This document shows positions 12,631 through 24,084 of a DNA stretch of 64,000 nt, in pieces. This DNA is from Diadema setosum (taxonomy: Eukaryota; Echinodermata; Echinoidea; Diadematoida; Diadematidae), in contig NC_092692.1 in assembly GCF_964275005.1 (NCBI RefSeq), positions 9,963,643 through 10,027,642 on the forward strand. Reading direction: 5' to 3'. The position numbers and the translations under genes were made by a program. Below the pieces are notes generated by a model that saw only the letters and a list, made by a program, of their open reading frames with translations, was not told where the DNA came from and searched no databases. Numbering within the stretch: position 1 is the first letter of the stretch; each line of letters opens with the position of its first letter.

Positions 12631-13374
12631 TGCTAGGAACTATTCACAACGACGATGGCTGACTTCAGTCCTTGTGCATAGACACTTTTGGATTACAATT
12701 TCACACAACCAGTTGTGGCACGAGTGTAGCCAAAAACTTGACATATCGAAGTGACTCATTCATGCTAACAGGACCTTGCTCCCCTGTTTTAAATCATGCT
12801 AAGCATGTGGTTGTACAAGCACAATGGCATAACCTACAAGAATCACCATTTGATGGCAAAAATGTGAAAAAATGGAGAAAAAAAAAAAGAAGAAGAAGAA
12901 GAAAAAGCATGTTCGTATGAAGAATTGGAACAGGCATTCACATTTGCTGACTGACAGGAAAGAAATGCAGGCTTCTCTAACATGACAGAAACAGTTCATC
13001 ATTGATGGCAACTGCTGCCTTACTGAAGAAAGCATGCATGGCTGGTCACATTACTGACCCTGTAGATTCTGAACACATTTCAAGCTCCAAGCCTCATTAC
13101 CGATTTGCCATCACGCTCATTCGCTTGTTAAGCACCGCCATTGATTTCGCGACATGAAGAGCTTTCGCAAGTCGCCCCTCTTCCTTCCCGACCAGTTCCG
13201 AGAATCGTCCAGCATGCAATCCTGGGACACGGCAGGGCTAACCGTAACATTTGACACTGGAGTTTGTCTCATTCGTGTCGGCTCCAACACTTGAGTTCGG
13301 CATACAGATTCAAACATCTGCTCCAATCTTAAAAGACAAACTGCTGAATGCTGGCTGGTTCCCATTCGCTGTTG

Positions 13375-13485
13375 CTAAAAGTAAACCCACTTTCCAAGTA
13401 TTGTGTCTTTGATTGCTTTAGCAAACTGTGCCGGCACCCAGTAGATCCAGTATCGTGAAGCTTCAGTGGGCCCCAGTTGAATGGC
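13375..13485 (-). CDS. UBFD1: UBFD1 last coding exon
   Basis: Reads AIQLGPTEASRYWIYWVPAQ then FAKAIKDTILGKWVYF and a TAG stop. The acceptor is gatgcag. The C-terminus ends at the same aromatic residue as the vertebrate protein. Confidence 0.94.
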   Translation of the reverse strand, partial: AIQLGPTEASRYWIYWVPAQFAKAIKDTILGKWVYF

Positions 13486-16400
13486 CTGCATCAACAAAAA
13501 TGAATACAAATACTGACATTAAAATTCTGTATTAAAGTAAATCTTAAAACAGACATACATAAAAATGTCTGAATAACTAGTTACATTCAGAAGTGATCCT
13601 TAACCTTGAGGATAGCTATCTTTGAGGATAAGCTCTGATTTCCTAATTACAATGCGCATTCACATAACAAAGCTTATCCTCAAGGGTAGCTATCCTCGAT
13701 AGGCTCACTGCTCCTCATAACTACACTTATCTACAAGTCCTTATCAACAAGTTCTGCCTACACGATGCTTTGATAACTACAAGTGGAGACGCCCTGCGGC
13801 TAGTTGACAGAGCATTAACCCCGAGATGCATTTCTCATGGATAGCTTTCTTCAAGTTAATTTCAAGTTAGCTATCAATGAGTGCGTCTACATGGTGCTTG
13901 ACTACAAGCTTATCCTCACAGATAGCTATCCTCGAGATTAAGGATCACCATCTGAACGTAACTCATGTGTCACGAATGTCACTTAGCATTTTCTGTTCCG
14001 TTGTCTTACAACTCGTACAACATAATCTTCGGAGGAATGCCACACAAACATTATCCTGGTAAGCCTTCCATATTAGTTTGATTGTGAGAAACAAAGACAG
14101 GGACAGGAAAGATACAAGGAAAACTTTTGTTTTCACTCAGAAACTCACCATAATGTGGTAATCTTCATGACCTTCTATGGCCTCACTTAGGACATTCTTG
14201 ATGGAGTTCATGTGGATCTTTTCTGTTCTCTCTGGGAAAAAAGATATAACATGAAATACAAGTTGGTACTACTATGAGAGTCAACCCTTGCTAGCAACAG
14301 CCAGAACATGGAGTGTTGCCTAGCAACAGTTCCCTGCAGCACAGGAGAGATGATTCACTATGCAGACATGTCACCGGTTTCATTTTGTTTTGCTGACATC
14401 CCACGACAGAACAAGAGTCAAATTCTTTCATGCCAACACCAAGGGCCCTTACATGGTAAAAAGCTGATAACTCGTTGATGCAAACTGTGCACTCCATGGT
14501 GCCAGTGAGAGACTAGACTACCTGGTCTAAAGAATACAACATGATAATGACGATAAAAAGTGGATATGATATAGCAATGGGAGAGTCCTCAACGGTGCCT
14601 GACAGGAACGGTGCCTTGAATACCAAAATTGCCATTATGCACATACACAGGAAAGATGCTTACTTAAATCTTTCATTATTCTACATAAAAATCTGCAAAA
14701 TGAAAGACCTCCAGAATGTTAATATCCTTCCTGTTGGCGAGCACTTAAATGAAAGACAAAAAAAAAAAATCTCCCAACATATTAAAGAATATACCCATCA
14801 CTAATTGGATCTTCTTAGAGAGCAGTTGTGCACTGAGTTTAACCCTAAAAAGACTGGGGGGGGCCTAAAAGGCCCCCCCCCCTCAACATTTCGCGCGATA
14901 ACTCTGCAACGCGCAATGCTCTCGCCGCGATGTTCTATGACTTTTTTCTTTCGAGTTTCCCGAACATTTTGACACCAAATTTGTGACGCCCGGGGGTACG
15001 GTTCTGAAGTTACATAACTTTTTGTACATGCATGTGAGGCCGAAAATGGCTCAAAAATGTGATTTTGTGTACAAAGTCAATGCAAATTGAGTTTTTTCAC
15101 ATGGTTCATATAAATATGCTTATTTTTACTCTCAATGGCTAAAATTAATTTGTTTTAGGAGTATTATGCTTCAAAAAGTGTCTGCCACAAATTTTGTTAA
15201 AAAAAACAACAAAAACAAAAGGTCGAAAAAACAAAGAAATACATAAGAAATTCATAAAACAATAAAATAAGAAATTGATTTTGATACCGAATTTTTTTTC
15301 AAGTAAATTTGCTAAGAATGCCACAAAGAATAATTAGACCAAAAATGAGCACTTTTGGAGCTTTATTTACTGATTTAGATCAAAGAGTCTGATTTCTCGC
15401 ATAAATTAGCATAATTAATCAAAATAAAATAAAAGAAGACTATTTTGTAAAATTTAAATATACGATCTTGTAGATTACATCGCACACTACCATTGTGCAA
15501 ATTTCCGCGGCGATCGCGCGATCCACGGCCGAGATCTTAAGGGGGGGCCCTTTAGGCCCCCCCCCCCCAGTCTTTTGAGCTACCAAAATAGCCCAGTCTT
15601 TTTAGGGTTAATAATGGTATGAATACATCCTGTGAAATGTGGACACTGCTTCTCAATGCTGAAACTGCTTCATCTGTTACATAAACACAAATTGAGTATA
15701 ACTTCTCTTACCCTTAGTTCCAATCCATAACTGGTCCAATTCTAATTTGAAAGTGAGCCGAACCTTTCCTCCTGCTTTATTCAGCATGCCAGAGATGGGG
15801 ACGTTTGGAAGAGGGTCCTTAGTGACACAAAACGAGGGGTAAAAACATAGAAAAAAACAAACAAACAAATATTACATGCTGCAGATTACTATAATAATCA
15901 GTAAAAACAAGGCATCAGCATAAACCTTCATGAAAATTGCACAGCAACTGATGATTGTTAATTCTCTCACTGGAACAGCAAAAATCATTATGATATCAGT
16001 ACAGCACTCTACGGTATACAAATGATGCACAGGTCTGAGTGCGTCACTCGGAATTGTGTGCATAAGGTAACTATGGAATGCTTAACCCACGAGGCAAAGC
16101 CGAGTGGGTTTAGGCTAAATTTCACAGTTACCGCATGCACACTATATTCCGCCTGACGCACGAAAAGACATGTGCGTCATCTGTTTTATAGAATGGGTAA
16201 TTTTCTTGCCAAAAACCCATTTTTCTATCGTGTTACCCGGTGACACATTTACTGGATGCATTTCCTTTTGGCTTGCCATAGACGAGAGCCCGAAAACCAT
16301 GCATCAGTTTTAACTGGACGCATGGTTTTTCTTCAGAACCATACATAAACTGATGCATGATTGTTTTAGCCAATAGGCGTCTCGTACTTAGTGCGAAAAA

Positions 16401-19400
16401 CGCTTGCTTAGTGCGCAAACCTTTGTTACAAGTGCGCGTACTCTTGCTACAAGTGCGCGATAACATGTTTACCACTGTGACTCAGCATGTGGCCAGTACA
16501 AATCAACACATAGCTCTCGACCAATGAGATCGCAGGATTCTTGCTACCCATTCTATAATATAATATTGTGAAGCCCATATGATAATCTTGTAGTTCAAAT
16601 CACTTTGGAGTGTTCAAATTGCTTGACCTACAGGTGTAAGTCTGCTGTAAAAAGGCATGGACTCAAATGCTAATGAATACTTTTCATGTTGTTGATGTTA
16701 GTAACACACAAAACACTGTTCTTTTTGTTAATTAATACTAGTATCATATTTTTTCATGATTTTACTTATAGTGTAAAAAAAAAATCTGCCATTACTCACA
16801 TTTTTATTCTTGATGCCAATCATCACATCCTCAGGTTTTCCTTTGTCTAAAATCTTTTTGTGCATCTTTTGCTGGCAGAGGGGCTCTTTGGTTGAAGCTG
16901 GAAAAAAAGAAGAAGGAGATTAAAAATATGCAGAACGGAGCATTGACATCACTGGTACAATATGAAATACCTATATTTCATATCTCATCTTAAAACAAGG
17001 TACAAACCTTCTAAAAATGAAGAACAAATGCTTGAACGACACATAAAGGAAAGGACAATGCAAATTAGCGGAAGTGCCCTTAAATGCAAGCACTGAGCAC
17101 AAGAAATATAAGAGGCCTGAGGGTCTTGTGCTCACCTGAGTATTGCTAGTTCAGCTTCCATTCATTCTTGCAGTCTACTACTTGAGAACACAGAAAAAAT
17201 GGTGTCCACTTGTATATTCTATCACATTGGCAAAGAAAAAATATATATATATATCTGTTCAAGTACGTAGAAAATTTGATCATCAAAAAGAAAACGCACC
17301 TTTAATTAGTTCCCATCCAAAGTGGGGTCATCCCTGGATCTACCATATAACTTTTAAAGCACATTCACCAAAACGTATTTACGAAGAGTAACAGAATGTA
17401 ACGTTCATCATCATTTTCAATATCAGTATTATTATCATCCCATTATCATTATCGTTGTCTTCATCGTCACCATCATCAACATAATAATTATGTTTATCAT
17501 AATCATTACTAGTACTGTTACTGCTACTATATGATGATTATCTTTGCAGCCCCACACACCCTTCTCCTCCTTCTCCGCGCTGGCACCAGCCACCACTGGC
17601 TTGGTGACCTCGAGGACGTCGTTCAAGGTGGAGCCAATGAGCATGAGCTTGGCGCCGTTGGTCACCTTCAGCTCCCGCAGGGTCTTCTCGTCCTTCATCA
17701 GCCCCTTGAACATCAGCTTCTGCATGGCAGGAGGCACCCCTTGGGATGGAGAGGGAGAGAGGATTCACAGAGAATGACGGGTCATTTGGGAGCACTGTGG
17801 TATAGTGATTTAAAGGGATGGTACAGTATTGGTGGAGATGAGAATTGGGCTTTTAACTTTTTGCGAGATACAAGTGTACCAAGAAAGCACTTATGAAATA
17901 GTACAGAGCATACCATTTTAAGAGGAATTCAAAAGTTTATTTGATGAAAATCGGGTTTGGAATGACTGAAACATCCAAAAACAAAGTAAAACAAAGCGAT
18001 CGTAATAAAGTGTGGGTCCCACACTTATTAGAATCGCTCTGTTTTGGATATCTCAGCCATTTCACAACCAATTTTCATCAAATAAACGTTGAATTCCTCA
18101 TGGAATTATATGCTCTTTCATATTTCATAAGAGGTTTCTTATTATCTCACCAAAAAATGTTAGAAATCTGAAATTAGGTCTCAACCAAAACTATACGATC
18201 CCTTTAATGAAACTCTTTACTCTTAACCTTTCCTACACAGGGGACTTTGGACAGTGCGTACAACACTGGGGCATTTTCTGAGCCAATTAGCACTCAAAAC
18301 ACACAAAGGGTTAGACAAGAGATTCTGGTTTCAAATCGAAAACCATTTCATGGATTAATTATCAAAGCCTTTACGTCATCGTCATTTAACATTGCGGAAA
18401 CAGATCCTAAACAACCTCTCACAGACCAAACATCTGCGAACATAACAGAACTTTGCTCACAATGCTCATACCAGTCCCAACCCAATACCCAAGCTTTGCG
18501 CTAGGGATATCTTGTTTGGAAGCAGCACTAAACTGTAACAAAAGACAATGACATCATTACTTCAGGGGCCCGTTGCATAAAAGTAATACAATTATGGTAA
18601 CTTTGCCATCCAATGGTAACTACCATGGCAACAATGCTCAACAGCCAATCAAAATCAAGAATTCCATGGAAGTTACCATTGGATGTCAAAGTTACCATAA
18701 TAGTAACTTTTATGCAACGGGCCCCAGTAATCTATATTGTTATCCTTAAACATGACACCTCATCCACTGTGTTCCATTTGACCTTGATGTAGAAATGTGA
18801 ATTTGGCAATGCTGGAGTAACAATGGCAGGACCCTTTATAGAGAGGACACTGCTTCATACACTGAAGAGATCACCCTCGACAAATACTACCATAATATCA
18901 TAATCATTGCTCTTGGGAATTCCCCATAATACTTTCTTGGAAAATCTCACCTCCCTCTGGCTCCAGGTCATACAGGTAGGATCTACAGACAATGAATCAC
19001 TTGCACTATGTAGCTCCTGACAAGGCTCATTTTAGTCTCACATAGTCTCTGCACTACATGCCTGATGAAAAGCTTATTTGAATCAGTAGCCATGTTCAGA
19101 CGTATTTCTAGTCGGAGTAAAAATTTATGGCACGGCAATTAAAATTCAAATTAATGCATTTCCTACCACGACCCTTGTGTCCACACGACGGTCGTGGGAA
19201 GAAACTCCGACCATTTGCGAGGGTCGGTGTAACTTCCGTAAGTGGTAGCGCCGCGCACGTCGACCGTGCGATTGTTTTTTACCAGTGGCATTTGTCTCCT
19301 CCATTCTTGTTGATGGAAATTTCTGCATGAGCGCTAGCTTCTTCGTCGCAATCGACTACGTTAGAATTGCACGTGTACTCGCACACTGTCAACATTGCGA

Positions 19401-20923
19401 TTTGACCCAGGAAGTTTTACCAAGGTCGTAAGGTATGTAAGTTCATAGATACTCCGAGGGCTTGTCCGTACGGGCAATTTACTCTGACCGGCTAGTCGTG
19501 GTAGCGAGATACTCCTGAGAAATCTCAGGAGTATCTCGTTCAGAGGAAGAGGTCGTGGTAAGTTCCTCCGATCGGAGGAAGTTACCACGACCTTATTCAG
19601 ACGGGCACTACTCCGACCCTACTCCAACCAAGCTTCCTCCGACCCATCCTCCGAAGTTACTCAAACCAAAACTGCCTCTGTCTGAACACAGCTATTGTTG
19701 ATTAAATTGAATTTGTATATCAAATACTGCTCCTTGGTATGTTCTGTATCTATTTATGCATTATGCTTGCAAAAGCTTCTAAATTGCTTGACAAATGTTG
19801 TCAGCATATGTCATCTGTTTGCATTTCTTAACCCTGTGACTCAGCAATTCTATGCAGCACACACACAAAGCAGTAGAGACATACAACAAACACATGGCTT
19901 CTTTGTAAATATGCCAGTTTTGTTTTGTTGTTTTTTTCCTGTCCTTCTTTCACATTATATCTAGATCAGTAAGGTAGTTCTATGTTATGAACAAAGCTGA
20001 AAATATTATGTCATGCGTAATACTTATAAAGGTTTATAAGATAATGATGCAAAGATGGAATTGTTTCATTAGATAATAAGGCAGTAATGTTAATACTGAG
20101 TTGAACTGAAAACTGCTTTTACTTTCCTACAATACTTGAGAGTCTTGGAAAGGTATTGAAAATTAAGTTTGTTCATCAAATATTTGCACGCTATTTTCTT
20201 CTTTGGGTACAAGTTAACATTAGCAACCCAACCCAAGAAGAAAGAAAGAAGAGGTTTAGCATATATCTATACTTTCCTTACTTCTCTTTTGATATTTTCA
20301 CATACATGACATTCGTATGTGACAGAGACCTTCCTGATGTAAACATAACAGCTCAAAATCTGCAAAAAGTAGGAACACTAAAATATTTTCACATTTACTG
20401 TCACCAAATTTTGATCAATTGAAAGGGCTTTTTTTTAATCTCTATCTAGGAATTCACCTGTTGCATTTTGTATTTCCGCCTTCAGTTCTGTCACTGTTGA
20501 GTCTACTCCCACCCTCACGTCGTATTTCTTCTTGTTGTACATCACCTTCAAGTTCACTGGTTCGCCCCTGTCCGCCGCTGCCCCGCCCGTCTGTCCGCCC
20601 CCCTCTGAGGGACTCCGCCCCGCCGAGACACTCCCATTGCTGCTGACGCCACCAACCGAGTCCTTGTTATTGTCCGTGGATACCTCCATGGCAGTGTCCG
20701 CAGCAGTGGTGTCTGCTGAAGAGGCAGTGGCGGGGGAGGAGGAGGAGGAGCTATTTTCAGTCCTTGAATTTGGGTCCTCCTTTTTGCACACAGTCTGCGG
20801 ATGCCTGTCATCGGACACTTGCGTCTCCATCTGAGCCTCACTCTCTTCTGACATTTGGCATTTCCCTGCGTCACCTCCGCCGGGGTTGTTTGTCTTTGTA
20901 TTTGAATCATCCGACTGCTCCAT
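13375..20923 (-). CDS. UBFD1: ubiquitin family domain-containing protein 1 (UBFD1), complete coding sequence
   Basis: Six exons in transcription order: 20923-20458, 17739-17560, 16897-16800, 15817-15712, 14231-14149, 13485-13375 (stop TAG 13377-13375). Every junction has a GT donor and AG acceptor and the phases match, giving 347 residues. Residues 1-120 are a low-complexity, acidic and S/G/A-rich tail. About 122-198 form a ubiquitin-like fold (LKVMYNKKKYDVRV, then MQKLMFKGL, DEKTLREL, GAKLMLIGST). The C-terminal half carries the UBFD1-specific domain, with KEPLCQQ, GGKVRLTFKLELDQLWIGT, EGHEDYH and PTEASRYWIYWVP, ending at GKWVYF. An in-frame TAG at 20945-20947 upstream of the ATG fixes the start. 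The family is conserved in animals; its biochemical role is poorly defined (ubiquitin-like adaptor, linked to NF-kB signalling in vertebrates). The gene is convergent with the SR-type gene on its left. Confidence 0.95.
13579..13965. mobile_element. MITE in UBFD1 intron 5
   Basis: Terminal arms of about 42 bp (AGTTACATTCAGAAGTGATC at left; the mirrored GATCACCATCTGAACGTAACT-like arm at right) match imperfectly in inverted orientation. The palindrome GATAGCTATC recurs near both ends and TATCCTC(A/G)AG motifs recur inside. About 385 bp, non-coding. Confidence 0.6.
14149..14231 (-). CDS. UBFD1: UBFD1 coding exon 5
   Basis: Reads RTEKIHMNSIKNVLSEAIEG then HEDYHIM, between a ttcccag acceptor and a GTGAGT donor. 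The splice phase joins G|AG to restore the conserved glutamate before RTEK. Confidence 0.93.
14843..15607. mobile_element. piggyBac-like MITE flanked by TTAA, with G/C hairpins (UBFD1 intron 4)
   Basis: A 765 bp element has perfect inverted ends CCCTAAAAAGACTGGG and CCCAGTCTTTTTAGGG, flanked by TTAA at 14839-14842 and 15608-15611. CCCT-starting ends plus TTAA are typical of piggyBac-group transposons. Just inside each end lies a hairpin of poly-G, CCTAAAGG-like centre and poly-C. The interior is A+T-rich with no coding capacity. Confidence 0.75.
15712..15817 (-). CDS. UBFD1: UBFD1 coding exon 4 (core of C-terminal domain)
   Basis: Reads DPLPNVPISGMLNKAGGKV then RLTFKLELDQLWIGTK, the most conserved block of the C-terminal domain. 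The donor is AAGG|GTAAGA. Confidence 0.94.
16186..16558. mobile_element. MITE with TTATAGAATGGGTA ends (UBFD1 intron 3)
   Basis: Inverted ends TTATAGAATGGGTA and TACCCATTCTATAA bound about 373 bp. The interior contains several AGTGCGC(A/G)A repeats and an ACCAATGAG word. Non-coding. Confidence 0.6.
16800..16897 (-). CDS. UBFD1: UBFD1 coding exon 3 (KEPLCQQ block)
   Basis: Reads STKEPLCQQKMHKKILDKGK then PEDVMIGIKNKN, after a tttttccag acceptor and before GTGAGT. This basic linker with conserved cysteine joins the ubiquitin-like and C-terminal domains. Confidence 0.92.
17110..17350 (+). mobile_element. truncated copy of repeat family A
   Basis: Begins AAGAGGCCTGAGGGTCTTGT, then GCTCACCTGAGTATTGC, matching the left end of the element at 9332-10432. 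The right part and terminal hairpin are missing. It lies in UBFD1 intron 2. Confidence 0.5.
17400..17545. repeat. degenerate (ATC/ATT)n trinucleotide tract
   Basis: Imperfect ATCATC, ATTATC and CATCATC repeats directly abut UBFD1 exon 2, in the intron just 3' of that exon on the minus strand. Confidence 0.7.
17560..17739 (-). CDS. UBFD1: UBFD1 coding exon 2 (second half of ubiquitin-like domain)
   Basis: Reads GVPPAMQKLMFKGLMKDEK, TLRELKVTNGAKLMLIGST and LNDVLEVTKPVV. The acceptor is cccaag and the donor AAGG|GTGTGT. It closely parallels the vertebrate UBFD1 sequence at this place. Confidence 0.93.
17811..18206. mobile_element. foldback MITE 'TTTAAAGGGA' family, copy 1 (UBFD1 intron 1)
   Basis: Ends TAAAGGGATGGTACAGTATT and ACTATACGATCCCTTTA are inverted. 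The interior is a long imperfect palindrome (TTTGATGAAAATCGG...CCAATTTTCATCAAATAAA) centred near 18010. Further copies lie at 33225-33614 and 57727-58104. Confidence 0.65.
18565..18725. mobile_element. short MITE with GGGGCCCGTTGCATAAAAGT ends
   Basis: A 161 bp palindromic element. The 20-base left end and the right end ACTTTTATGCAACGGGCCCC are perfect inverses. The interior repeats GTTACCAT/ATGGTAAC words. Located in UBFD1 intron 1. Confidence 0.75.
19087..19694. mobile_element. MITE with TGTTCAGAC ends and central hairpin
   Basis: The left end GCCATGTTCAGACG and right end TGTCTGAACACAGC are inverted and abut TA on both sides, which suggests a TA target duplication. The interior is dominated by repeated GTCGTGG, CGGAGGAAG and TCCGACC words, and contains a perfect 16-bp-stem hairpin at 19505-19538. 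Confidence 0.55.
19505..19538. repeat. perfect 16-bp-stem hairpin
   Basis: CGAGATACTCCTGAGA and TCTCAGGAGTATCTCG are separated by only two bases. It lies inside the MITE at 19087-19694. Confidence 0.9.
20458..20923 (-). CDS. UBFD1: UBFD1 coding exon 1 (ATG, acidic tail and start of ubiquitin-like domain)
   Basis: The ATG at 20923 opens MEQSDDSNTKTNNPGGG, followed by Ser, Ala, Thr and Gly-rich sequence and the first strands of the ubiquitin-like domain (VNLKVMYNKKKYDVRV). The donor is ACAG|GTGAAT at 20457. The same exon continues 5' as untranslated leader to an acceptor near 20951. Confidence 0.93.
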
Positions 20924-20951
20924 CTGGGAATCCTCTGATTCTGACTAACTC
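20924..20951 (-). other. UBFD1: UBFD1 5'UTR segment with splice acceptor
   Basis: The reverse strand reads a strong pyrimidine tract, ctttatgcag, directly before GCGAGTTAG and then the ATG 28 bases on. The in-frame stop shows this is leader, not coding. It implies at least one non-coding exon further upstream (higher coordinates). Confidence 0.65.
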
Positions 20952-21136
20952 GCCTGCATAAAGCCAAAGAAGAGAGGAACAGACAGAGATACAGAGAGAG
21001 CAGAGAGAAAGAGAAAGAGAGGTAAACAGAGATATGTGTGTATGTGAGTGAGAGCAAACAATGAGGAAGAATGAGAGAGAGAGAAAGAAAGAACAATGCA
21101 AATGGCAAGGTTGAAGGAGCATGTATAAAAGAACTA

Positions 21137-21808
21137 TTAAATCTTTAAATGCCATAAATTATACATCACTTTCACAGTAGCTACAAATATGTTGCCAGCT
21201 GTAAACAATTTTTGCCATGGTGCCATGGAATCTTTAGCAACTTTATGCATCTGATAATACTGATTATTGTTGTTTCTCTTCACATGTTGATATCCTATTT
21301 TAAAGCTAATTTTCCACTGTAAGTTCAAAAATACAAATAAATGTAATGTAATTGTTTCCGTGAAGAAAGGCCTTGACATATTTATCAAGGTGGGGGGGGG
21401 GGGTACACTAACTATGCCACTGAGAGAGATCAGGAGAGATAAAAAACAGGTGGCTACAAAAAAAAAAAAAAGAACACAAGAGAATGTGTGCATTGATTTA
21501 CTGTGAAAATATTTTTTCTGGTTTTTGTTTTTCTTACAGTGAGAATTGGTAAGCATTATACACTTGGCACATTTGACATAGACATACCCGGTAAGCAAAA
21601 TTTCAAAAGTGGCAATGTGATGACATTGATATAGATCTGTATAGTTTCCAACAATGGTTGTAACATTGTAGAAGGTATGTGCAATATCATCAAACTGGAC
21701 ATAGTGCATGGTATCATAGATAATGAACTTGCAAAAACACTGGACTTCGACTTCTTTTTCTGCAAACTGTCTTTCTGATTTGGACATATGTTTCATTCTT
21801 ATACTCAT
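21137..21808 (-). other. longest open frame in window (223 codons), unrecognised
   Basis: An ATG-to-stop frame on the minus strand lies just upstream of UBFD1 exon 1. The first 90 residues (VEVQCFCKFIIYDTMHY, then VQFDDIAHTFYNVTTIVGN) look more protein-like than the rest, which runs through poly-T and poly-C tracts (FFFF, PPPP). I recognise no domain. It is probably a chance opening in the UBFD1 leader intron, or a decayed gene fragment. Confidence 0.2.
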
Positions 21809-22189
21809 TTATGTTTCCTTCATATTTCCTATCAAGCTAAAGGGGCATTCTTAGAAAAGAAAAAGGGTTTTTCATTTGGCAACAACTGCACACAGATAAC
21901 TACATAATTTATGTAGGCAGGGTGCTAAAAACCAACTTGCCTGCTCGCCCTGAGCAACCAAAACTAAATTAATGGGCAATTGCCTGTAAAAAGGATGGAT
22001 CCCTTGCCAAGATGTAAATTATTCTTTTTAATGCCTTGTGAGTACTCATGTAGTAGCATGTACAAACGTATTGATGTTCATAAGATGACATCAGTTGGAA
22101 AGTAACACTCATTGTCCAAAAGAAAACTTGCACAAAGTTGAAATAAAAATGTGGCATGTCACAAATTACAGAAAAGGAAGAAAAACCCC

Positions 22190-22399
22190 ATACTGTATAC
22201 GCTGTTATATTCGCGTACAGATATTTTCGCGAATGACAAGGCCATAGACATTTTTGCGAGATGCTGTTTTCGCGAATTGACGCCGACGATTACGTTAATG
22301 CACTATTAACAGGGCGCATAGAGACATTTTCACGTGTTGTTAAATTCGCGATCCAACTGTGATTCGTGAAATTCGTGACAATAACAGCTTATGCAGTAT
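22190..22399. mobile_element. MITE, 'TACTGTA'-ended family (copy 2)
   Basis: Left end ATACTGTATACGCTGTTAT; right end ATAACAGCTTATGCAGTAT. The interior has five TTCGCG/CGCGAA words. About 210 bp. Confidence 0.65.
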
Positions 22400-23539
22400 C
22401 AAAAGAACCAGAGCACGGATAGCAGAAGATGCAAATACAACATGTATATATTTTGGGAAGTGTGAGAAGGCAAATGCAACTCACATGAAACACCTTTTTC
22501 TCCCTGGGCACCCCTATTCCTACACAATCTCCCCAGCCTTCCAGCCTAACAGAGAGTATAGCCCTAAATTCTTTGCATAACTGGGTAAAATAAACTACAG
22601 CTGTATGTCATGCATACCTACACTCTGTGGTGTGGCTGCATGCCCCCTAAAATACAATGTCGTTTCAGTGTATTATTCTTGATATAATCTTCAACACTTT
22701 TCTTTTTCCCCTCAAGTCACTCCTTACACTGGCAGGCATAGACAGTGGATGACTCACCAAACACCAGTATCGTTTAGAGATGCTATTATTGGCATCATGC
22801 TGTGTTAACTCATTCATTCATAATCACAAGCAGAAGTACATTATTTGTACATCATACTGTGTAAACACAACTCTGCATCACTTATATTGAGTTAAATTGC
22901 AAAGAGTATGACTTGTCAATAACACGTAATATGAATGGAGAAACACTTCTTGAGAAGCCATTGGTATCAAAACCAATGAATCTATTTGGTTTTAGGACCA
23001 TGTCATACACAGTATCATCTTTTCTTTATAACTACTATACAATTGTAAGACATGTTTGGCATACATGTAGCTGGATGGCTTTACAAAAGAGAAACTGACC
23101 TTTTCTGTCTCATCATTTATTTTGCTTTAATTTGTTCCTTATTCAGGCAACCCCATACAAGTTACTTGACACAAAATAAGATTTCTTTAATTGTTTTTCT
23201 TTAAGTACGGTACCAGCAGTGTTTCACATGTACACTTAAGAGGGTACACTTAAAAGGAAGGGTTACAGAGGCATCAATTGCAAATCGCTGTTACTGTTTC
23301 TATTCGAGGTTGAATAAAAATCATGAGCTTGAAATCATGGCTCATTTATGAAGCCTTTTCTGTGTTCTCATGCTGGTACATTCAAGAGTCAACTTTATAT
23401 CATGTCAACCACTAAACAAACAGTACAGAACATTTTGTTTGAACATTTTCACTTTGTTGGTTTATTAGTGAGAGAGCTGCTTGTTCTTTGATTGGATAGT
23501 TGCTATTCGGATGGCAAATAACATTTACATATTTCATAG
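22400..23539. other. gene-free stretch
   Basis: A+T-rich sequence with no recognised exon and no clear repeat boundaries. It belongs to the UBFD1 leader intron if the upstream leader exon is real. Confidence 0.4.
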
Positions 23540-24022
23540 ACGCTTGTAATTGAAGGGGGGGGGGTCACCCATGGATCTGTCTTAAATAAGCATGAAAGTA
23601 CACATACACTCACTTATAAAAGTACACTCACTGATGTACACTGTACTTGCTCAGAGCATTAACTGCTTTTATGTTTAAGAAGAAATTGTGAAAATTGGGT
23701 ACTAGTTTGGTCTGCCCTCCTTCTGATGATTCCTTCAGGGGGTTGGTGTTCTATCCTGGGGCCCCCAAGTAGGGCTTGATGCCCATTTGTACAACTCAAT
23801 CATTGTTACAAGGTACATGCTACCCATTTGAACAAATTAAGATTCTACCACCCTCAGAATGCTATCTGACAAGCTGGGAGAAAATCTCATTATTGGGTTT
23901 TCAAAAAGAAGCTGAAAATGTAAAAAAGTTTACACACAATGCATGACAGACAATGGACGATGCATGTAGACAAAGAATGATTGCAACAGCTCCCCCTAGC
24001 CTCTGGCTCAGGTGAGCCAAAT
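23540..24022 (+). mobile_element. 5'-truncated copy of repeat family A
   Basis: Contains the GGGGGGGGTCACCCATGGAT block, the GAAGCTGAAAATGTAAAAAAG segment and a TGACAGACAATGGACGATG tail. It ends with the CTCTGGCTCAGGTGAGCCAAA hairpin half, as at 10381-10432. Confidence 0.5.
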
Positions 24023-24084
24023 AGCTATAAGGCAGATCACCATTCATAACAAAGAAAAGTAGAAATAACGCGGTGCGTAATATA

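Noticed and set aside
20554..21108. 184-codon minus-strand open frame overlapping UBFD1 exon 1
   Set aside because: It is the shadow of the UBFD1 coding frame, with a low-complexity extension through GA-rich DNA. The UBFD1 frame is the one supported by similarity and splice phase.
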